Shown piece after piece: positions 1 through 9,639 of a stretch of 64,000 nucleotides of DNA. The stretch comes from Enterococcus casseliflavus NBRC 100478 (GTDB lineage: Bacteria > Bacillota > Bacilli > Lactobacillales > Enterococcaceae): positions 1 through 64,000 of the forward strand of contig NZ_BCPT01000018.1 of the NCBI RefSeq assembly GCF_001544095.1. Reading direction: 5' to 3'. The notes under the pieces were generated by a model. The model ran no database searches. It saw only the letters and a program-made list of their open reading frames with translations, and was not told where the DNA came from. The stretch's first letter is position 1. The number at the start of each line of letters is the position of its first letter. The position numbers and the translations under genes were made by a program.

Positions 1-92
1 TAAGAAGGGGCTTTCTACGATCGTTCAATTAAAAAAGATCAGCCTTACGTACAAAGTTGCGCATACCTAGACAGTCTCGCGGGAAACGACTC
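1..92. other. Intergenic edge, nothing recognised
   Basis: This short stretch lies downstream of the release factor gene. I see no open frame, clear terminator or repeat in it. Confidence 0.5.
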
Positions 93-1673
93 TTACATCA
101 AACTCTTCAACTCGACATCTGGGTACTTGTCAGCGAACCAGCGCATCGCAAATTGGTTCTCAAACAAGAACAATGGCTGGTCGAAACGGTCTTTCGCTAA
201 AATGTTACGACTGGAGCTCATACGCTCATCCAAGTCTTTCGGATCGATCCAACGGGCAATCTTGTGGCCCATTGGGGTCATAATGACTTCGGCATTGTAC
301 TCATTCATCATGCGGTATTGGAAAACTTCAAATTGCAGTTGCCCGACAGCACCGATGATATACTCATCACTAAGATACGTCTTGTACAACTGGATAGCCC
401 CTTCTTGGACCAACTGATAGATTCCTTTGTGGAAAGATTTTTGCTTCATCACATTTTTTGCAGTGACTTTCATAAAGAGTTCCGGAGTAAATGATGGCAG
501 CTCTTCGTAAGCAACTTTTAGTTTTCCTTCATAGATCGTATCGCCGATTTGATAATTTCCCGTATCATAAACCCCGATAATATCCCCAGCGACTGCTTCT
601 TCAATATTTTCTCTGGTGTCTGCCATAAATTGTGTCACATTGCTGAGTTTCATTTTTTTGCCAGTACGCTCAAGTGTCACGTCCATGCCTCGTTCAAAGG
701 TTCCTGAACAAATACGGACAAAGGCGATCCGGTCACGATGGGCAGGGTTCATATTTGCTTGGATCTTGAACACAAACCCAGACATTTCTGGTTCATAAGG
801 ACTGACTTCATCACCAGCCAAAGTTTTGTGACCGTAAGGCGCTGGTGCAAAGGACAAGAAGGTTTCCAAAAAGGTCTGCACGCCGAAATTCGTAAGGGCG
901 GAACCAAAAAACACGGGTGTTTGATCGCCTCGTGCGATTTTTTCTGTATCAAAGGCATCGCCAGCTTCTTGCAGTAATTCTACTTCTTCTAAAACTTGTT
1001 GGAACAGCCCATCTTCGGCAAATGGATGGTCTGAAGGAAATTGACCATTTTCATCTAGGGCAACTAAGCGTTCCCCACCATGATTGTCTGGACGGTAAAA
1101 TTCGACCCGTTGGTTATGGATATCATACAGTCCTTCCAAGCCTTTCCCCATGCCGATCGGCCAATTCATTGGAAATGATTCGATCTCTAAAAGATCTTCT
1201 AGTTCTTCTAATAATTCTAATGGTTCGCGGCCATCACGGTCGAGTTTATTGATAAAGGTAAAAATCGGAATACCGCGTTTTTTAACGACCTGGAAGAGTT
1301 TTTTCGTTTGCGCTTCGATCCCTTTTGCGCTATCGATCACCATGACCGCACTATCCACCGCCATCAAGGTACGGTAGGTATCTTCAGAAAAGTCCTCATG
1401 CCCAGGGGTATCTAAAATATTGACCCGTTTGCCTTGGTAATCAAACTGCATAACGGAACTGGTCACGGAGATCCCCCGTTGTTTTTCAATTTCCATCCAG
1501 TCGGACTTTGCAAAATTCCCAGTCTTTTTTCCTTTGACCGTACCGGCTTGGCGAATCGCGCCACCGAATAATAACAATTGTTCTGTAATGGTTGTTTTCC
1601 CCGCATCCGGGTGGGAAATAATCGCAAAGGTACGGCGACTATCTACTTGTTGTTTTAATTTTGGATTATCCAT
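93..1673 (-). CDS. prfC: Peptide chain release factor 3 (RF3)
   Basis: Cytoplasmic translational GTPase that recycles RF1/RF2 from the ribosome after termination. The 526-residue product has the expected EF-G-like GTPase signature: P-loop SHPDAGKTT near residues 20-28, DTPGHEDF (G3) and NKLDR (G4), followed by the beta-barrel and C-terminal RF3 domains. Length fits the family (about 520-530). The open frame extends 16 codons further upstream, but I chose the ATG at 1673 because GGAG lies about 11 bases before it and [16 protein letters not shown] matches the usual RF3 beginning. It appears monocistronic, with the metQ terminator upstream. Function is well supported by motifs. Confidence 0.95.
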   Translation of the reverse strand: MDNPKLKQQVDSRRTFAIISHPDAGKTTITEQLLLFGGAIRQAGTVKGKKTGNFAKSDWMEIEKQRGISVTSSVMQFDYQGKRVNILDTPGHEDFSEDTYRTLMAVDSAVMVIDSAKGIEAQTKKLFQVVKKRGIPIFTFINKLDRDGREPLELLEELEDLLEIESFPMNWPIGMGKGLEGLYDIHNQRVEFYRPDNHGGERLVALDENGQFPSDHPFAEDGLFQQVLEEVELLQEAGDAFDTEKIARGDQTPVFFGSALTNFGVQTFLETFLSFAPAPYGHKTLAGDEVSPYEPEMSGFVFKIQANMNPAHRDRIAFVRICSGTFERGMDVTLERTGKKMKLSNVTQFMADTRENIEEAVAGDIIGVYDTGNYQIGDTIYEGKLKVAYEELPSFTPELFMKVTAKNVMKQKSFHKGIYQLVQEGAIQLYKTYLSDEYIIGAVGQLQFEVFQYRMMNEYNAEVIMTPMGHKIARWIDPKDLDERMSSSRNILAKDRFDQPLFLFENQFAMRWFADKYPDVELKSLM

Positions 1674-1752
1674 TGATTTTATTGCTCCATTTCTTGTATT
1701 TACAATGCGAACAGTGACCATTTTAGACTGTCGCTAGTTTTCTGACCAAATC

Positions 1753-1761
1753 AGTATATCA
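1753..1761 (-). promoter_or_regulatory. Possible extended -10 promoter of prfC
   Basis: Read on the minus strand, TGATATACT is an extended -10 element about 80 bases before the prfC start. The -35 region is poor, so this is tentative. Confidence 0.3.
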
Positions 1762-1784
1762 TGGATAAGGGTGATAAAAAAGCA

Positions 1785-1845
1785 AAAAAAGACAAGAACC
1801 CCCTTTGACTACTCTCTTTTACAGAGTTAGGCAAAGGGCGTTCTT
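1785..1845 (-). terminator. Intrinsic terminator of the lplA-metNIQ operon
   Basis: A 14-base-pair stem with one mismatch (arms 1794-1807 and 1832-1845) is followed on the minus strand by a run of seven T residues. It sits just after the metQ stop. Confidence 0.85.
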
Positions 1846-1864
1846 TCCATTTGATGGAAATAAA

Positions 1865-2680
1865 TTAAAATGCTGGCAATAAGGTATCGCTATGGTCGTT
1901 TTCTAAAAATTCGCGAACTTTATCGCTAGTCATGGCACGGCGCAAAACGGCGATTTTTTCAGAATCTTGATTGTCTTCTCGAGCAACCAATGAGATAGCA
2001 AAGCGATCATCGATCGTTTTTTCTAAGAAAAGGGCATCGGCTGGTTTCAAACCGATTTTCGCAATATAGGTTGGGTAGTTGTATACCAAGGATACATTCG
2101 GTTCATCATAGGCTTCCGCAAGATTCAGTAAATCAACAGATAACCATTCAAAATTTTTCGGATTTTTGGTAATGTCTTTTAAGGTCCCATTGACACCAAC
2201 GCCTTCTTTAAGGGTGATCAATCCTTCTTCTGCTAAAATCGCTAACGCTCGACCTTCGTTAGACACATCATTCGGCAATGCAACTTTCGTTCCTTCTGGA
2301 ATATCATTGATATCCGTATATTCTTTGGAATAAAAACCGACTTTTGCATTGTAGATTTTATCTAATGCCACTAGGTTTGCATCTTTTTCTTCATTATACA
2401 TTCGCATATATGGTTCATGTTGCGCAAAGTTGGCATCGACCTCGTCATTATTCAGCAGCTCATTGTACTGGATATTGTCATTGACTTGGACCAACTGGAT
2501 TTCCCAGCCATCTTCCACTGCTTCCGCTGCAACTTTTACGACATCGGTCATTGGTGTCGTTTGCGAAGCGACCTTGATGATTTTCTCTTCGCTCGCCTCA
2601 TCCGAACTCGTACCGCAAGCCCCCAATACACCTAATGCCAATACACTCAATCCTAAAACAAATCCTTTTTTCACTTTCAT
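1865..2680 (-). CDS. metQ: MetQ/NlpA-family substrate-binding lipoprotein
   Basis: Extracytoplasmic binding lipoprotein of a methionine-uptake-type ABC importer. The 271-residue protein starts with a basic n-region and hydrophobic segment ending in a lipobox LGAC with the lipidated Cys22, and the rest has the NlpA fold signature (VASQTTPMTDVV, FAQHEPYM). It is the last gene of lplA-metN-metI-metQ, five bases after metI. MetQ is the family name; actual ligand could be D/L-methionine, a short peptide or another small molecule. The unusual link with lplA and the lack of a regulatory domain in the partner ATPase leave the substrate open. Confidence 0.88.
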   Translation of the reverse strand: MKVKKGFVLGLSVLALGVLGACGTSSDEASEEKIIKVASQTTPMTDVVKVAAEAVEDGWEIQLVQVNDNIQYNELLNNDEVDANFAQHEPYMRMYNEEKDANLVALDKIYNAKVGFYSKEYTDINDIPEGTKVALPNDVSNEGRALAILAEEGLITLKEGVGVNGTLKDITKNPKNFEWLSVDLLNLAEAYDEPNVSLVYNYPTYIAKIGLKPADALFLEKTIDDRFAISLVAREDNQDSEKIAVLRRAMTSDKVREFLENDHSDTLLPAF

Positions 2681-2685
2681 TCCTC

Positions 2686-3354
2686 CTATTTTCGTTTATC
2701 AAGTTTTCTTGCTGCTTGATTGCCAATCCCTTGCAGGATAAAGACCAAAAGAATCATGATGATAATTGCAAAATACATGACGCCATATTCATAGCGTTGA
2801 TAGCCATAGCGGATCGCAAAATCGCCGATACCACCACCGCCGACGATCCCCATCACTGTTGAATAAGAAACCATGCTGACTGCTGTCGTCGTTAAAGATA
2901 AAATCAAGCCGCTTCTAGCTTCCACCAGTAAAAACGACCAAACGTATTGCCATTGACTGACGCCAAGGGATTTCGCCAAATAAGAAACTTCTTCGGGGAC
3001 ATCCAGCAGCACTTGCTCCGTCAAGCGAGCAAAAATACTCATAGCAACGATGCTCAAAGGGAAACTGGCGGGAATCGGTCCAAATGAGCTGCCTAAAAGC
3101 ATCCGCGTCAGTGGGATCAACGCTACGACAAATAATAGAAACGGAAACGAGCGGATGATCGTCACAACGAGATTCAAACCCTCATAAAGAAATGAGATTT
3201 TTTTTCCACGACTGCGGCTAAGAAAGAGCCAGACACCTAGCGGTAGTCCTAAGACAATGGCTGCGAGCATCGAAATCCCCATCATGATCGCTGTTTCTTT
3301 CAAAGACTGAAGTAATTCAGGCAGATAATACAAAATACTCTCACTGATCGTCAT
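2686..3354 (-). CDS. metI: ABC importer permease, MetI type
   Basis: Integral membrane permease of the MetNIQ-like importer. The 222-residue protein has about five hydrophobic segments and an EAA-type loop (EEVSYLAKSLGVSQWQ) that docks to the ATPase. The frame is open upstream into metN, but the start MTISESILYY at 3354 gives the normal MetI length (about 215-230); the upstream residues are out-of-frame metN sequence. The gene overlaps the metN end by 14 bases, which suggests translational coupling. Operon partner metQ follows. Confidence 0.9.
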   Translation of the reverse strand: MTISESILYYLPELLQSLKETAIMMGISMLAAIVLGLPLGVWLFLSRSRGKKISFLYEGLNLVVTIIRSFPFLLFVVALIPLTRMLLGSSFGPIPASFPLSIVAMSIFARLTEQVLLDVPEEVSYLAKSLGVSQWQYVWSFLLVEARSGLILSLTTTAVSMVSYSTVMGIVGGGGIGDFAIRYGYQRYEYGVMYFAIIIMILLVFILQGIGNQAARKLDKRK

Positions 3355-4066
3355 GCAGCAAACTCCTCTCCACTTTGTCCACATAAGAGCTTTCTTTGCG
3401 GACAATTGGCTGCGGCTGATTGACAAATTCCGCCGCAAAGACGGCATCTTCCAATACAAACACACGTTGACAAATTTGTCTGACTGCGGTTAGCTCATGA
3501 CTAACGAAAATGACTGCTGGCTGAAACGTCTGTTGAACTTTTTGCAGTAAAGCAAGTACATCGGCTTTCGTATCTTCATCCAGCGCACTAGTGGGTTCGT
3601 CACACAGCAAGATTTTCGGCTCACGGATCAATGCTCGCGCAATAGCCACTCGTTGTTTCTCCCCACCGCTCAACTTGGCTGGATAACTGTCGGCTTTGTC
3701 TTCCATCCCAACAAATGAAAGCATCTCCAACACCTTCTTTGATGATTTCCCCATTAACTTCAAGGGCAAATAGACATTTTCAAAAACGGTTCGATTGTGT
3801 AGCAGATTGTAATTTTGAAAAATCATGCCGATTTCCTGCTGCGCATGTAGCAGTTGCTTTTTGTTTAAGGGATCGATTCGTTTCCCGTCAAAGAGCAGCT
3901 CCCCACTGTCAGGTGTCTCAATTAAGTTCAAAAGCCGAAGCAACGTTGATTTCCCCGAGCCGCTTTTGCCGACGACCCCAACAATTTCCCCCGGCTGAAC
4001 AGCAAAAGAAAGACCATCTAGGACGTTTCGATCGTAACGCTTTGTGATGTTGATGGCTTCTAACAT
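3341..4066 (-). CDS. metN: ABC importer ATPase, MetN-like, no NIL domain
   Basis: Nucleotide-binding subunit of the importer with metI and metQ. Walker A GKSGSGKST is at residues 33-41, followed by the Q-loop, LSGGEKQR signature, Walker B ILLCDEPTSALD and the H-loop SHE. At 241 residues it ends soon after the ATPase core, whereas canonical MetN is about 340 residues and carries a C-terminal NIL domain that binds methionine and inhibits transport. That domain is absent here, and no frameshift remnant is visible in the 14-base overlap with metI. Transport would therefore not be inhibited in the classic way. Confidence 0.87.
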   Translation of the reverse strand: MLEAINITKRYDRNVLDGLSFAVQPGEIVGVVGKSGSGKSTLLRLLNLIETPDSGELLFDGKRIDPLNKKQLLHAQQEIGMIFQNYNLLHNRTVFENVYLPLKLMGKSSKKVLEMLSFVGMEDKADSYPAKLSGGEKQRVAIARALIREPKILLCDEPTSALDEDTKADVLALLQKVQQTFQPAVIFVSHELTAVRQICQRVFVLEDAVFAAEFVNQPQPIVRKESSYVDKVERSLLHDDQ

Positions 4067-4077
4067 CTTTTTTCCTC

Positions 4078-5094
4078 CTAATCAAACAGCAACGCAAGAA
4101 ATTCAGCGTTAGTCATCTGATGGATAAATTGCTCGATGGCAATATCCTTTAGCAAGCGGCTAATGGTGTTTTGTTCAAAATCAATACCTCGTAGCATCGC
4201 TTCAAGTTCACTGATCTCTTTTTGTCCAAAAAAATCACCGGTAATTTGAATCGCTGCAATCTTGCCTTTGTTGACAGTAAAATCGACTTCAACGATCCCA
4301 ACCTGCGCAAACCGCTTTCTTTTTTGCCATTCAAAAGCAGGCGCTTCATTAAAAATCCACTCATTGTTCGCGTAACGTTCTTCAAACAACGTTTGAATCG
4401 CTTGGCGATCCGCATCCGTGAAGACGATCTCTTGCTCACTGATTTCATCAATCGATTCTACTTCATAGATTCGGCAAAGGAGTGTGTCTCGAAATGCCTT
4501 GGTATCCATTGATTGGTATTGTTCTGCCAAATACGGTTTAATATTCGTCACACTTTTCCGTACGGATTTCGTTGCTTTAGAGGCAATTTTTTCTTGGGCA
4601 ACGTGCAGAACTTTTGTTAATTCTTCTAAATCCACATCATACATCAATGTGCCATGAGAATACGTTCGACCTTTTTTTGTATACATCGCGTTGCCAGAAA
4701 ACTTTTTCCCATCAATGAACAGATCATTGCGGCCATGTACTTCTACCTCCTTGGCTCCCATTGCCGCTAAGCCTTTCATGATCGGTTGTGTTGCACTTTG
4801 GTAGTCACCAAAACTCGTGGCATCTTTTTTGGTGACAAAACTAAAGCTCATGTTGCCTAGATCGTCATAAACTGCTCCACCGCCAGATGTCCTGCGAGTC
4901 AACACGATATTGCGACTCCTTAAATAGTCAAAATCAATCTCTTGATACGCATTTTGATTTCTGCCGATTATAACACATGGTTTTTGTATGTATAACAGAA
5001 GACAAGGTTCTGAAACATCTACGTTATTCATTAAATACTCTTCAGTTGCCAAATTGTAACGGATATCCTCACTAAGCATACGGTAAAATTTCAT
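4078..5094 (-). CDS. lplA: Lipoate-protein ligase A
   Basis: Cytoplasmic ligase that activates lipoate with ATP and attaches it to E2 or GcvH lipoyl domains. The 338-residue protein has the family lipoate-binding motif RRTSGGGAVYDDLGN, the catalytic-lysine region KKFSGNAMY, HGTLMYD, and a C-terminal accessory domain of about 90 residues. Length matches bacterial LplA with both domains. It is the first gene of a minus-strand operon; metN starts 11 bases after its stop. Enterococci rely on scavenged lipoate, so linkage to an importer is suggestive but not proof of shared substrate. Confidence 0.93.
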   Translation of the reverse strand: MKFYRMLSEDIRYNLATEEYLMNNVDVSEPCLLLYIQKPCVIIGRNQNAYQEIDFDYLRSRNIVLTRRTSGGGAVYDDLGNMSFSFVTKKDATSFGDYQSATQPIMKGLAAMGAKEVEVHGRNDLFIDGKKFSGNAMYTKKGRTYSHGTLMYDVDLEELTKVLHVAQEKIASKATKSVRKSVTNIKPYLAEQYQSMDTKAFRDTLLCRIYEVESIDEISEQEIVFTDADRQAIQTLFEERYANNEWIFNEAPAFEWQKRKRFAQVGIVEVDFTVNKGKIAAIQITGDFFGQKEISELEAMLRGIDFEQNTISRLLKDIAIEQFIHQMTNAEFLALLFD

Positions 5095-5227
5095 TTCAAG
5101 CCCCTCGTTCTTATTAGATTTCTATGGATATTCTCGCTTTTCTTACGGAAAATTGCAATCAAACTGCTTAACGATAAGATACACGTGTTTTTTTATCTGT
5201 TTTTAAACTGTATTATTGATTAGATTT

Positions 5228-5256
5228 ATCGTAACCGTTTCTTACAAACAAATCAA
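5228..5256 (-). promoter_or_regulatory. Promoter of the lplA-metNIQ operon
   Basis: Minus-strand TTGATT (5251-5256), 17-base spacer, TACGAT (5228-5233). It leaves a leader of about 125 bases in which I recognise no S-box, T-box or other known riboswitch. Confidence 0.45.
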
Positions 5257-5274
5257 GGGGAATAAGTAAAAAAA

Positions 5275-5311
5275 AGGAACAAAAAAGACCAAAGCAGTTG
5301 CCTTGGTCTTT
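5275..5311 (-). terminator. Terminator of the CNNM/CBS gene
   Basis: Stem arms AAAGACCAA (5284-5292) and its complement (5303-5311), followed on the minus strand by T-rich sequence. Confidence 0.8.
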
Positions 5312-5333
5312 CTCATTTCATTCATGCGGAACT

Positions 5334-6710
5334 TTAACGGCGAGGCTCATCTTCCTCAAAATCTTTGCGGAAATAGCGGCGTTCTTCTTCTGGTTCCACT
5401 TCGCCTTCTTCTGGATCATGGAAGATTACACGGATCTTCAAGACACGTGATCCTTCCATTTCTTCAGAAATCAATTTCACGTTATCCACTTCAAAGGAAA
5501 GTTTCTCTCCTTCATCTGGAATCATTCCTAAAGCAGTGATCAAGTAGCCTGCCATCGTATCGACGTCGCTCATATGCAAGCTCATATTGAAAGCTTCATT
5601 GAAATCATCGATCAGCATCCGACCTTGGATCACGTATTCTTTATCAGAGATTTTTTCATAAAGCTCTTCGACCTCATCGGATTCATCATCGATCTCACCG
5701 ACGATTTCTTCAAGCAAGTCTTCTAACGTAACTAACCCAACGACTCCGCCGTATTCATCAAGCAAGATCGCCATTTGGTTTTGGGTTTTCTTTAATTCAT
5801 AAAGCAAATCATCGATAAAGACTGTTTCTGGCACAAACAATGGTTCTTGCAAGATCTGCTTGATGTCCATTGTTTCAAAGCCGTATTTGTAGGCACATTT
5901 CAAAAGGTTTTTGGTATGCAAAATCCCAACGACTTTGTCTTTATCTTCATTATATACAGGAATACGAGAATAATTTTCTGCTAAAATTTCAGTCAAAATT
6001 TCTTCTACTGAGTCATTGATATCCACCATAAAGGCAGAGGTTCGGGGAACCATGACTTCACGGGCGACTTTCGTATCTAATGAAAAGATCCCTTGCAGCA
6101 TCTCTAATTCATCTTCTTCGAAGACTCCTTCTGTTTCCAACATATACCGCATTTCATCACGGGTCATCTTTGTGTCTTCATCGTCAAATTCCATTGGAGT
6201 GATCCGCGCCAATAAGCTTGTTGAAGCAGATAAGAACCAGACGAAGGGTTTTGCAATAATCCCGATCGTTCGAATCACACCAGAAGTGAACTGAGCAACT
6301 TCTTCTGATTTGTTCATGGCGATACGTTTTGGATACAACTCACCGAAAACGATCGACACATAGGTCAAGATCGCTAAAACGATAATGTTCGCTAAACTTT
6401 TAGCCGCCGTTCCTCCACCTAATAAAGGTGCCAGACGGGTCGACAAGGTATCTGCCAGAGATGCCCCAGATAAGATATTCACCAAGGTAATCCCAACTTG
6501 GATCGTTGACAAGAAATTTGTTGGATTATCAATGATTTTCAATAATTTTTGTGATTTGACATTTCCTTCTTCCGCTTTTTGCTCCACACGGTTTTTGTTG
6601 ACTGAGACGACTGCGATCTCAGAGGCCGCTAGAAAAGCGTTGATCAATGTCAAAACGATCAATAATAAAATTTGCGCTAGAAGCGACTGACTCTCGGGGT
6701 CAGCATTCAT
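5334..6710 (-). CDS. CNNM-domain/CBS/CorC-type membrane protein (hemolysin C family)
   Basis: The 458-residue protein has an N-terminal CNNM (DUF21) domain with about four membrane segments (residues roughly 8-150), a CBS pair (about 205-330) and a C-terminal CorC_HlyC FAD-like domain (about 345-430). The family is linked to magnesium or cobalt efflux and metal tolerance; hemolysin is a historical label and no toxin function is implied. The C-terminus is highly charged, rich in Glu and Arg. It appears to be a single-gene unit between two terminators. Function beyond metal-linked transport is inference. Confidence 0.88.
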   Translation of the reverse strand: MNADPESQSLLAQILLLIVLTLINAFLAASEIAVVSVNKNRVEQKAEEGNVKSQKLLKIIDNPTNFLSTIQVGITLVNILSGASLADTLSTRLAPLLGGGTAAKSLANIIVLAILTYVSIVFGELYPKRIAMNKSEEVAQFTSGVIRTIGIIAKPFVWFLSASTSLLARITPMEFDDEDTKMTRDEMRYMLETEGVFEEDELEMLQGIFSLDTKVAREVMVPRTSAFMVDINDSVEEILTEILAENYSRIPVYNEDKDKVVGILHTKNLLKCAYKYGFETMDIKQILQEPLFVPETVFIDDLLYELKKTQNQMAILLDEYGGVVGLVTLEDLLEEIVGEIDDESDEVEELYEKISDKEYVIQGRMLIDDFNEAFNMSLHMSDVDTMAGYLITALGMIPDEGEKLSFEVDNVKLISEEMEGSRVLKIRVIFHDPEEGEVEPEEERRYFRKDFEEDEPRR

Positions 6711-6741
6711 AATAGCATTCTCTCCTTATTTTTTCATATTC

Positions 6742-6770
6742 TAAAAAAAATCGTGGGCTTAGCCCACGAT
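6742..6770 (-). terminator. Terminator of the AI-2E-family gene
   Basis: A 10-base-pair inverted repeat ATCGTGGGCT/AGCCCACGAT (6750-6770) is followed on the minus strand by seven T residues. Confidence 0.82.
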
Positions 6771-6822
6771 AAAATCCTATCACAAAGTTTTTTTCTTTGC
6801 AATAAAAAACACCAGTCATTGA

Positions 6823-7938
6823 TTACTCGATCAACCGTTCTTGATTTTTCTTGATTTTGTCATCTTTGATCAGACGAACAATAAAGACCACGATCGTCCG
6901 ACAAATTGCGTAAAACGGTACTCCTAAGAAAATTCCCAGCAAACCTGCCAGATTTCCAGCGACCAATAAAACCAAGATGATCGTTAATGGATGGATCGCT
7001 AATGATTTTCCGATCACATTCGGGTAGATAACATTTCCATCTAATTGTTGGACGACTAGTACCACGACACAGCACAGCAATGCGCGGAACGGTTCATCAA
7101 ACACCGTCACTAAGACTGCTGGAATCAAGCCAAGATACGGACCTAAATAAGGAATCAAGTTTGTGACCCCTGCGATCACCCCAAAAAGAAAGGCATAGTT
7201 CACGCCGATCATCCAGTACCCAATAAACGTGAAGGTAGCGACAAAAATACATTCGATCGCTTGCCCACTGATGTAATTGGATAATGTCTTGTTTAAGTCA
7301 CCTAGCAACCCAACAATCTGCTCGCGTCTTCTTTCTGGAAAAACAGTTTTCAGATTAGGAACTAGCTTTTCTCCATCCTTCAACATGTAGAAAAGGATGA
7401 ATGGGACTGTAACGATGATCATCGTCGCGGAAGCAATCGTACTGACGATCGATCCTAAGCTAGTGGATAACCCACTAAGAAACTGCTGCAGCAAAGAACC
7501 ATAAGAAAGATTTAGGTTTTCTAACTGCTGCGCGATATCGATTTGTTTGAAAAATGGATCATCTGCGATCCTTGAGATCCAGCTTTCCATATTTTTGGCA
7601 AATGTTGGAATATTTTCCGCCAATGAAGTAATCTGACTCACCAGATTAGGAATAACGCTGACGAAAATCAAGATGATTGCTGCTACTAATAACAATAGAA
7701 CCAATATGACAGCAAACAGTCGTTTTATTTTTGTCGTTTTCATCAAAAATAGGACGATTGGATTTAGCAGATAGTACAGAAAGCCAGCAATCAATACTGG
7801 TGCAAATAAAGTAGAAAAAAACGTGCCGATCGGTGCAAATAGAAAATTGACTTTACTTAACACAAACACGAGTGTCACTAAAACCAATGCTTCCAATGAC
7901 CAAAAGAACAGTTTTGATTGTTTGAATTTGTCGAACAA
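6823..7938 (-). CDS. AI-2E family transporter (putative permease)
   Basis: Polytopic membrane protein of the AI-2E/PF01594 family, 371 residues with about seven or eight hydrophobic segments and the typical central soluble stretch. Members include AI-2 exporters, sodium/proton antiporters and many uncharacterised permeases, so substrate is unknown. The frame is open for 23 codons upstream, but a strong GGGAGG lies seven bases before the TTG at 7938, giving the start MFDKFKQSKLFFW; TTG initiation is my choice. The gene stands alone on the minus strand. Confidence 0.85.
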   Translation of the reverse strand: MFDKFKQSKLFFWSLEALVLVTLVFVLSKVNFLFAPIGTFFSTLFAPVLIAGFLYYLLNPIVLFLMKTTKIKRLFAVILVLLLLVAAIILIFVSVIPNLVSQITSLAENIPTFAKNMESWISRIADDPFFKQIDIAQQLENLNLSYGSLLQQFLSGLSTSLGSIVSTIASATMIIVTVPFILFYMLKDGEKLVPNLKTVFPERRREQIVGLLGDLNKTLSNYISGQAIECIFVATFTFIGYWMIGVNYAFLFGVIAGVTNLIPYLGPYLGLIPAVLVTVFDEPFRALLCCVVVLVVQQLDGNVIYPNVIGKSLAIHPLTIILVLLVAGNLAGLLGIFLGVPFYAICRTIVVFIVRLIKDDKIKKNQERLIE

Positions 7939-7982
7939 AAGATTCCCTCCCTTTTTTATAACATTATAGTTGATTTTGTAAA

Positions 7983-8007
7983 AAAAAGCTTGCGACTTTA
8001 GCCGCAA
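7983..8007 (-). terminator. Terminator-like hairpin upstream of the AI-2E gene
   Basis: Read on the minus strand, TTGCGGC-TAAA-GTCGCAA (7990-8007) is followed by GC and seven T residues. It may insulate the downstream promoter or attenuate transcription; no minus-strand gene directly precedes it. Confidence 0.35.
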
Positions 8008-8030
8008 AAAAAAGAAATTTGTAAAAAAAG

Positions 8031-8039
8031 TGGTATACT
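8031..8039 (+). promoter_or_regulatory. Extended -10 promoter of the GNAT gene
   Basis: TGGTATACT is an extended -10 element about 40 bases before the acetyltransferase start. The -35 region is weak. Confidence 0.4.
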
Positions 8040-8081
8040 AATAAAAATAACGGAGAAATCATAGCTGAGGTGAGTTTTTTT

Positions 8082-8516
8082 ATGCATATCGCACAAACAA
8101 AAGATACGCTAAGTGAGATCTATTTGGCGTCATTGAAAATACGAAATCAAGTGTTCGTGAAAGAGCAAGGGGTTCCATTAGCATTAGAAGTAGATGAAAA
8201 TGAGGCATTGGCTGTTCATTTCGTCTTATATGACGATGACAATGAAGCAGTCGCAACCTTACGTTTTTTACCGATCTCTGATCATGAGGTGAAATTACAG
8301 CGAATGGCGGTGCCAGCTGCTCATCGAGGTTCAGGCTACGGCAGGCAGTTGATCGAGGGAGCGGAAGCTTTCATTCAAAAACAAGGAATCAAAAAAGTCA
8401 CGTTAGGGGCACAGTTAACTGCCAAAGAATTTTACTTGAAGTTAGGCTATCAGCCTGAAGGCGATGTCTTTTTAGACGCGGATATGCCCCATATCAAAAT
8501 GAGCAAAACCTTTTAA
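8082..8516 (+). CDS. GNAT family N-acetyltransferase
   Basis: Small cytoplasmic acetyl-CoA-dependent acetyltransferase of 144 residues, most like the ElaA/YjcF-type group. The acetyl-CoA-binding motif A is visible as LQRMAVPAAHRGSGYGRQL, and the C-terminus YLKLGYQPEGDVFLDADMPH is typical of the group. An alternative GTG start four codons upstream (8070) is possible; I prefer the ATG at 8082 because AGGTGAG is suitably spaced. Substrate is unknown. It is the only plus-strand gene in this part and converges on the amidase gene. Confidence 0.87.
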   Translation: MHIAQTKDTLSEIYLASLKIRNQVFVKEQGVPLALEVDENEALAVHFVLYDDDNEAVATLRFLPISDHEVKLQRMAVPAAHRGSGYGRQLIEGAEAFIQKQGIKKVTLGAQLTAKEFYLKLGYQPEGDVFLDADMPHIKMSKTF

Positions 8517-8532
8517 CGAGCAGTGATTACTT

Positions 8533-8585
8533 AAAGCAGCGACCCCAAAACAGATTCTTCCTCTGTTTTGGGGTCGCTGCTTTTT
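8533..8585. terminator. Bidirectional terminator with a perfect 22-base-pair stem
   Basis: Arms 8533-8554 and 8562-8583 are fully complementary and the loop is seven bases. The stem serves the plus-strand GNAT gene and reaches into the stop codon region of the minus-strand amidase. Confidence 0.88.
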
Positions 8586-9546
8586 ATTCCTCTGCTTCAA
8601 AGATCTCTTCAATCGCTGTCAGCAACGCTTGCGCCACCCTTTGATCATAGCCTTCACTTGTAATCATTGCCAGATCAGTGTCACTGTTCAAATAGCCTAA
8701 CTCCAACAAAACTGCTGGAATATATTGCTCTCGTAAAACATAATAGTTACCAAAACGAGTGCCGTTGGAACTCAATGCCACTGAACTACTCAAACTGGAA
8801 GTGATCGTTTCTGCCATCTCTTTTGCCCCAGTATAGTAATAGTAAGTTGTCAGTCCTTGATTGCTGTTTGGTAGCTCTGAATTGTCGAAATGAATGCTGA
8901 TAAATAGATCTGGTTCCTGCGAGAGTGAAGCTGCAGTAATTTCAGACAGCGCTAAATAGCGATCTTCGGTGCGTGTATAACTGACTTGAATTCCCGCTTG
9001 GGTCAGTACTTCGCCGATGGTTTGGACGGTGGCTAACGTCAAATCTTTTTCCATGATCGTTTGATCCGTTGACAGTGCCCCAGAATCTTCGCCGCCGTGC
9101 CCCGCATCAAGAACGACTTTAAAGTCTGACAATTTTTTTGGAGTCTCCGAAAGTGGAACTTCTTGGATGGATGCAGAATGCTTTTCAATGTAACCCGTTA
9201 TTCCATCGTCTGTTTGGATTTCAACCATCTCTTCTGTTTGACTAAGTACGGTTGCCCAACTTCCACGGTGGATCTTCCCGATGACGGTTTCTTGACTTGT
9301 TGTCTGATAAATCGATACATAATCGTTCTCACTTTCAATCGCTGCATCGTATTCTGAGGGATCCACGTAAATTTGGACCATGCTTGCCGTTTGTGCGACC
9401 TCTTCTGCTTGAGCGTCCGACTCGGTTTGAGCCGTGCTTTCTTGGGTCTCTTCTTGAACAAAATGATCATTTCTCAACACAGCAAAACCTGCCGCAAAAA
9501 GTAGAATCATGGTAGTACCGATAACAAGCTTCCCTTTTTTCTTCAT
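8584..9546 (-). CDS. N-acetylmuramoyl-L-alanine amidase with SH3 domain
   Basis: Secreted or membrane-anchored peptidoglycan hydrolase of 320 residues that cleaves the muramoyl-alanine bond. It has a short basic N-terminus with one hydrophobic segment, a Glu/Gln/Thr-rich linker, a bacterial SH3-like domain (about 60-120), and an Amidase_3 domain. Zinc ligands are visible in DAGHGG, the following MEKDL glutamate and SIHFD; the catalytic glutamate is in LLELGYL. Start at 9546 is chosen for GGGGGAAG upstream, rather than the ATG 12 codons earlier. Confidence 0.9.
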   Translation of the reverse strand: MKKKGKLVIGTTMILLFAAGFAVLRNDHFVQEETQESTAQTESDAQAEEVAQTASMVQIYVDPSEYDAAIESENDYVSIYQTTSQETVIGKIHRGSWATVLSQTEEMVEIQTDDGITGYIEKHSASIQEVPLSETPKKLSDFKVVLDAGHGGEDSGALSTDQTIMEKDLTLATVQTIGEVLTQAGIQVSYTRTEDRYLALSEITAASLSQEPDLFISIHFDNSELPNSNQGLTTYYYYTGAKEMAETITSSLSSSVALSSNGTRFGNYYVLREQYIPAVLLELGYLNSDTDLAMITSEGYDQRVAQALLTAIEEIFEAEE

Positions 9547-9639
9547 TTGCTTCCCCCACTTTTTTCTTGGTCTTTCTATCATGGGACTAGCAGCTTAAAC
9601 AGAACTTAAAAGCAACTGCTAGAAGCAACCTTCTCACAG

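Noticed and set aside
3341-3354. Frameshift loss of the MetN NIL domain
   Set aside because: metI begins immediately in the overlap, leaving no remnant of a NIL domain; the short form appears natural.
5095-5227. S-box or T-box riboswitch before lplA-metNIQ
   Set aside because: No conserved S-box core or AGGGTGGNACCGCG-like motif is present in the leader.
8533-8583. Perfect 22-base-pair inverted repeat as a mobile element
   Set aside because: It lies between convergent genes with flanking A/T runs, a normal bidirectional terminator.
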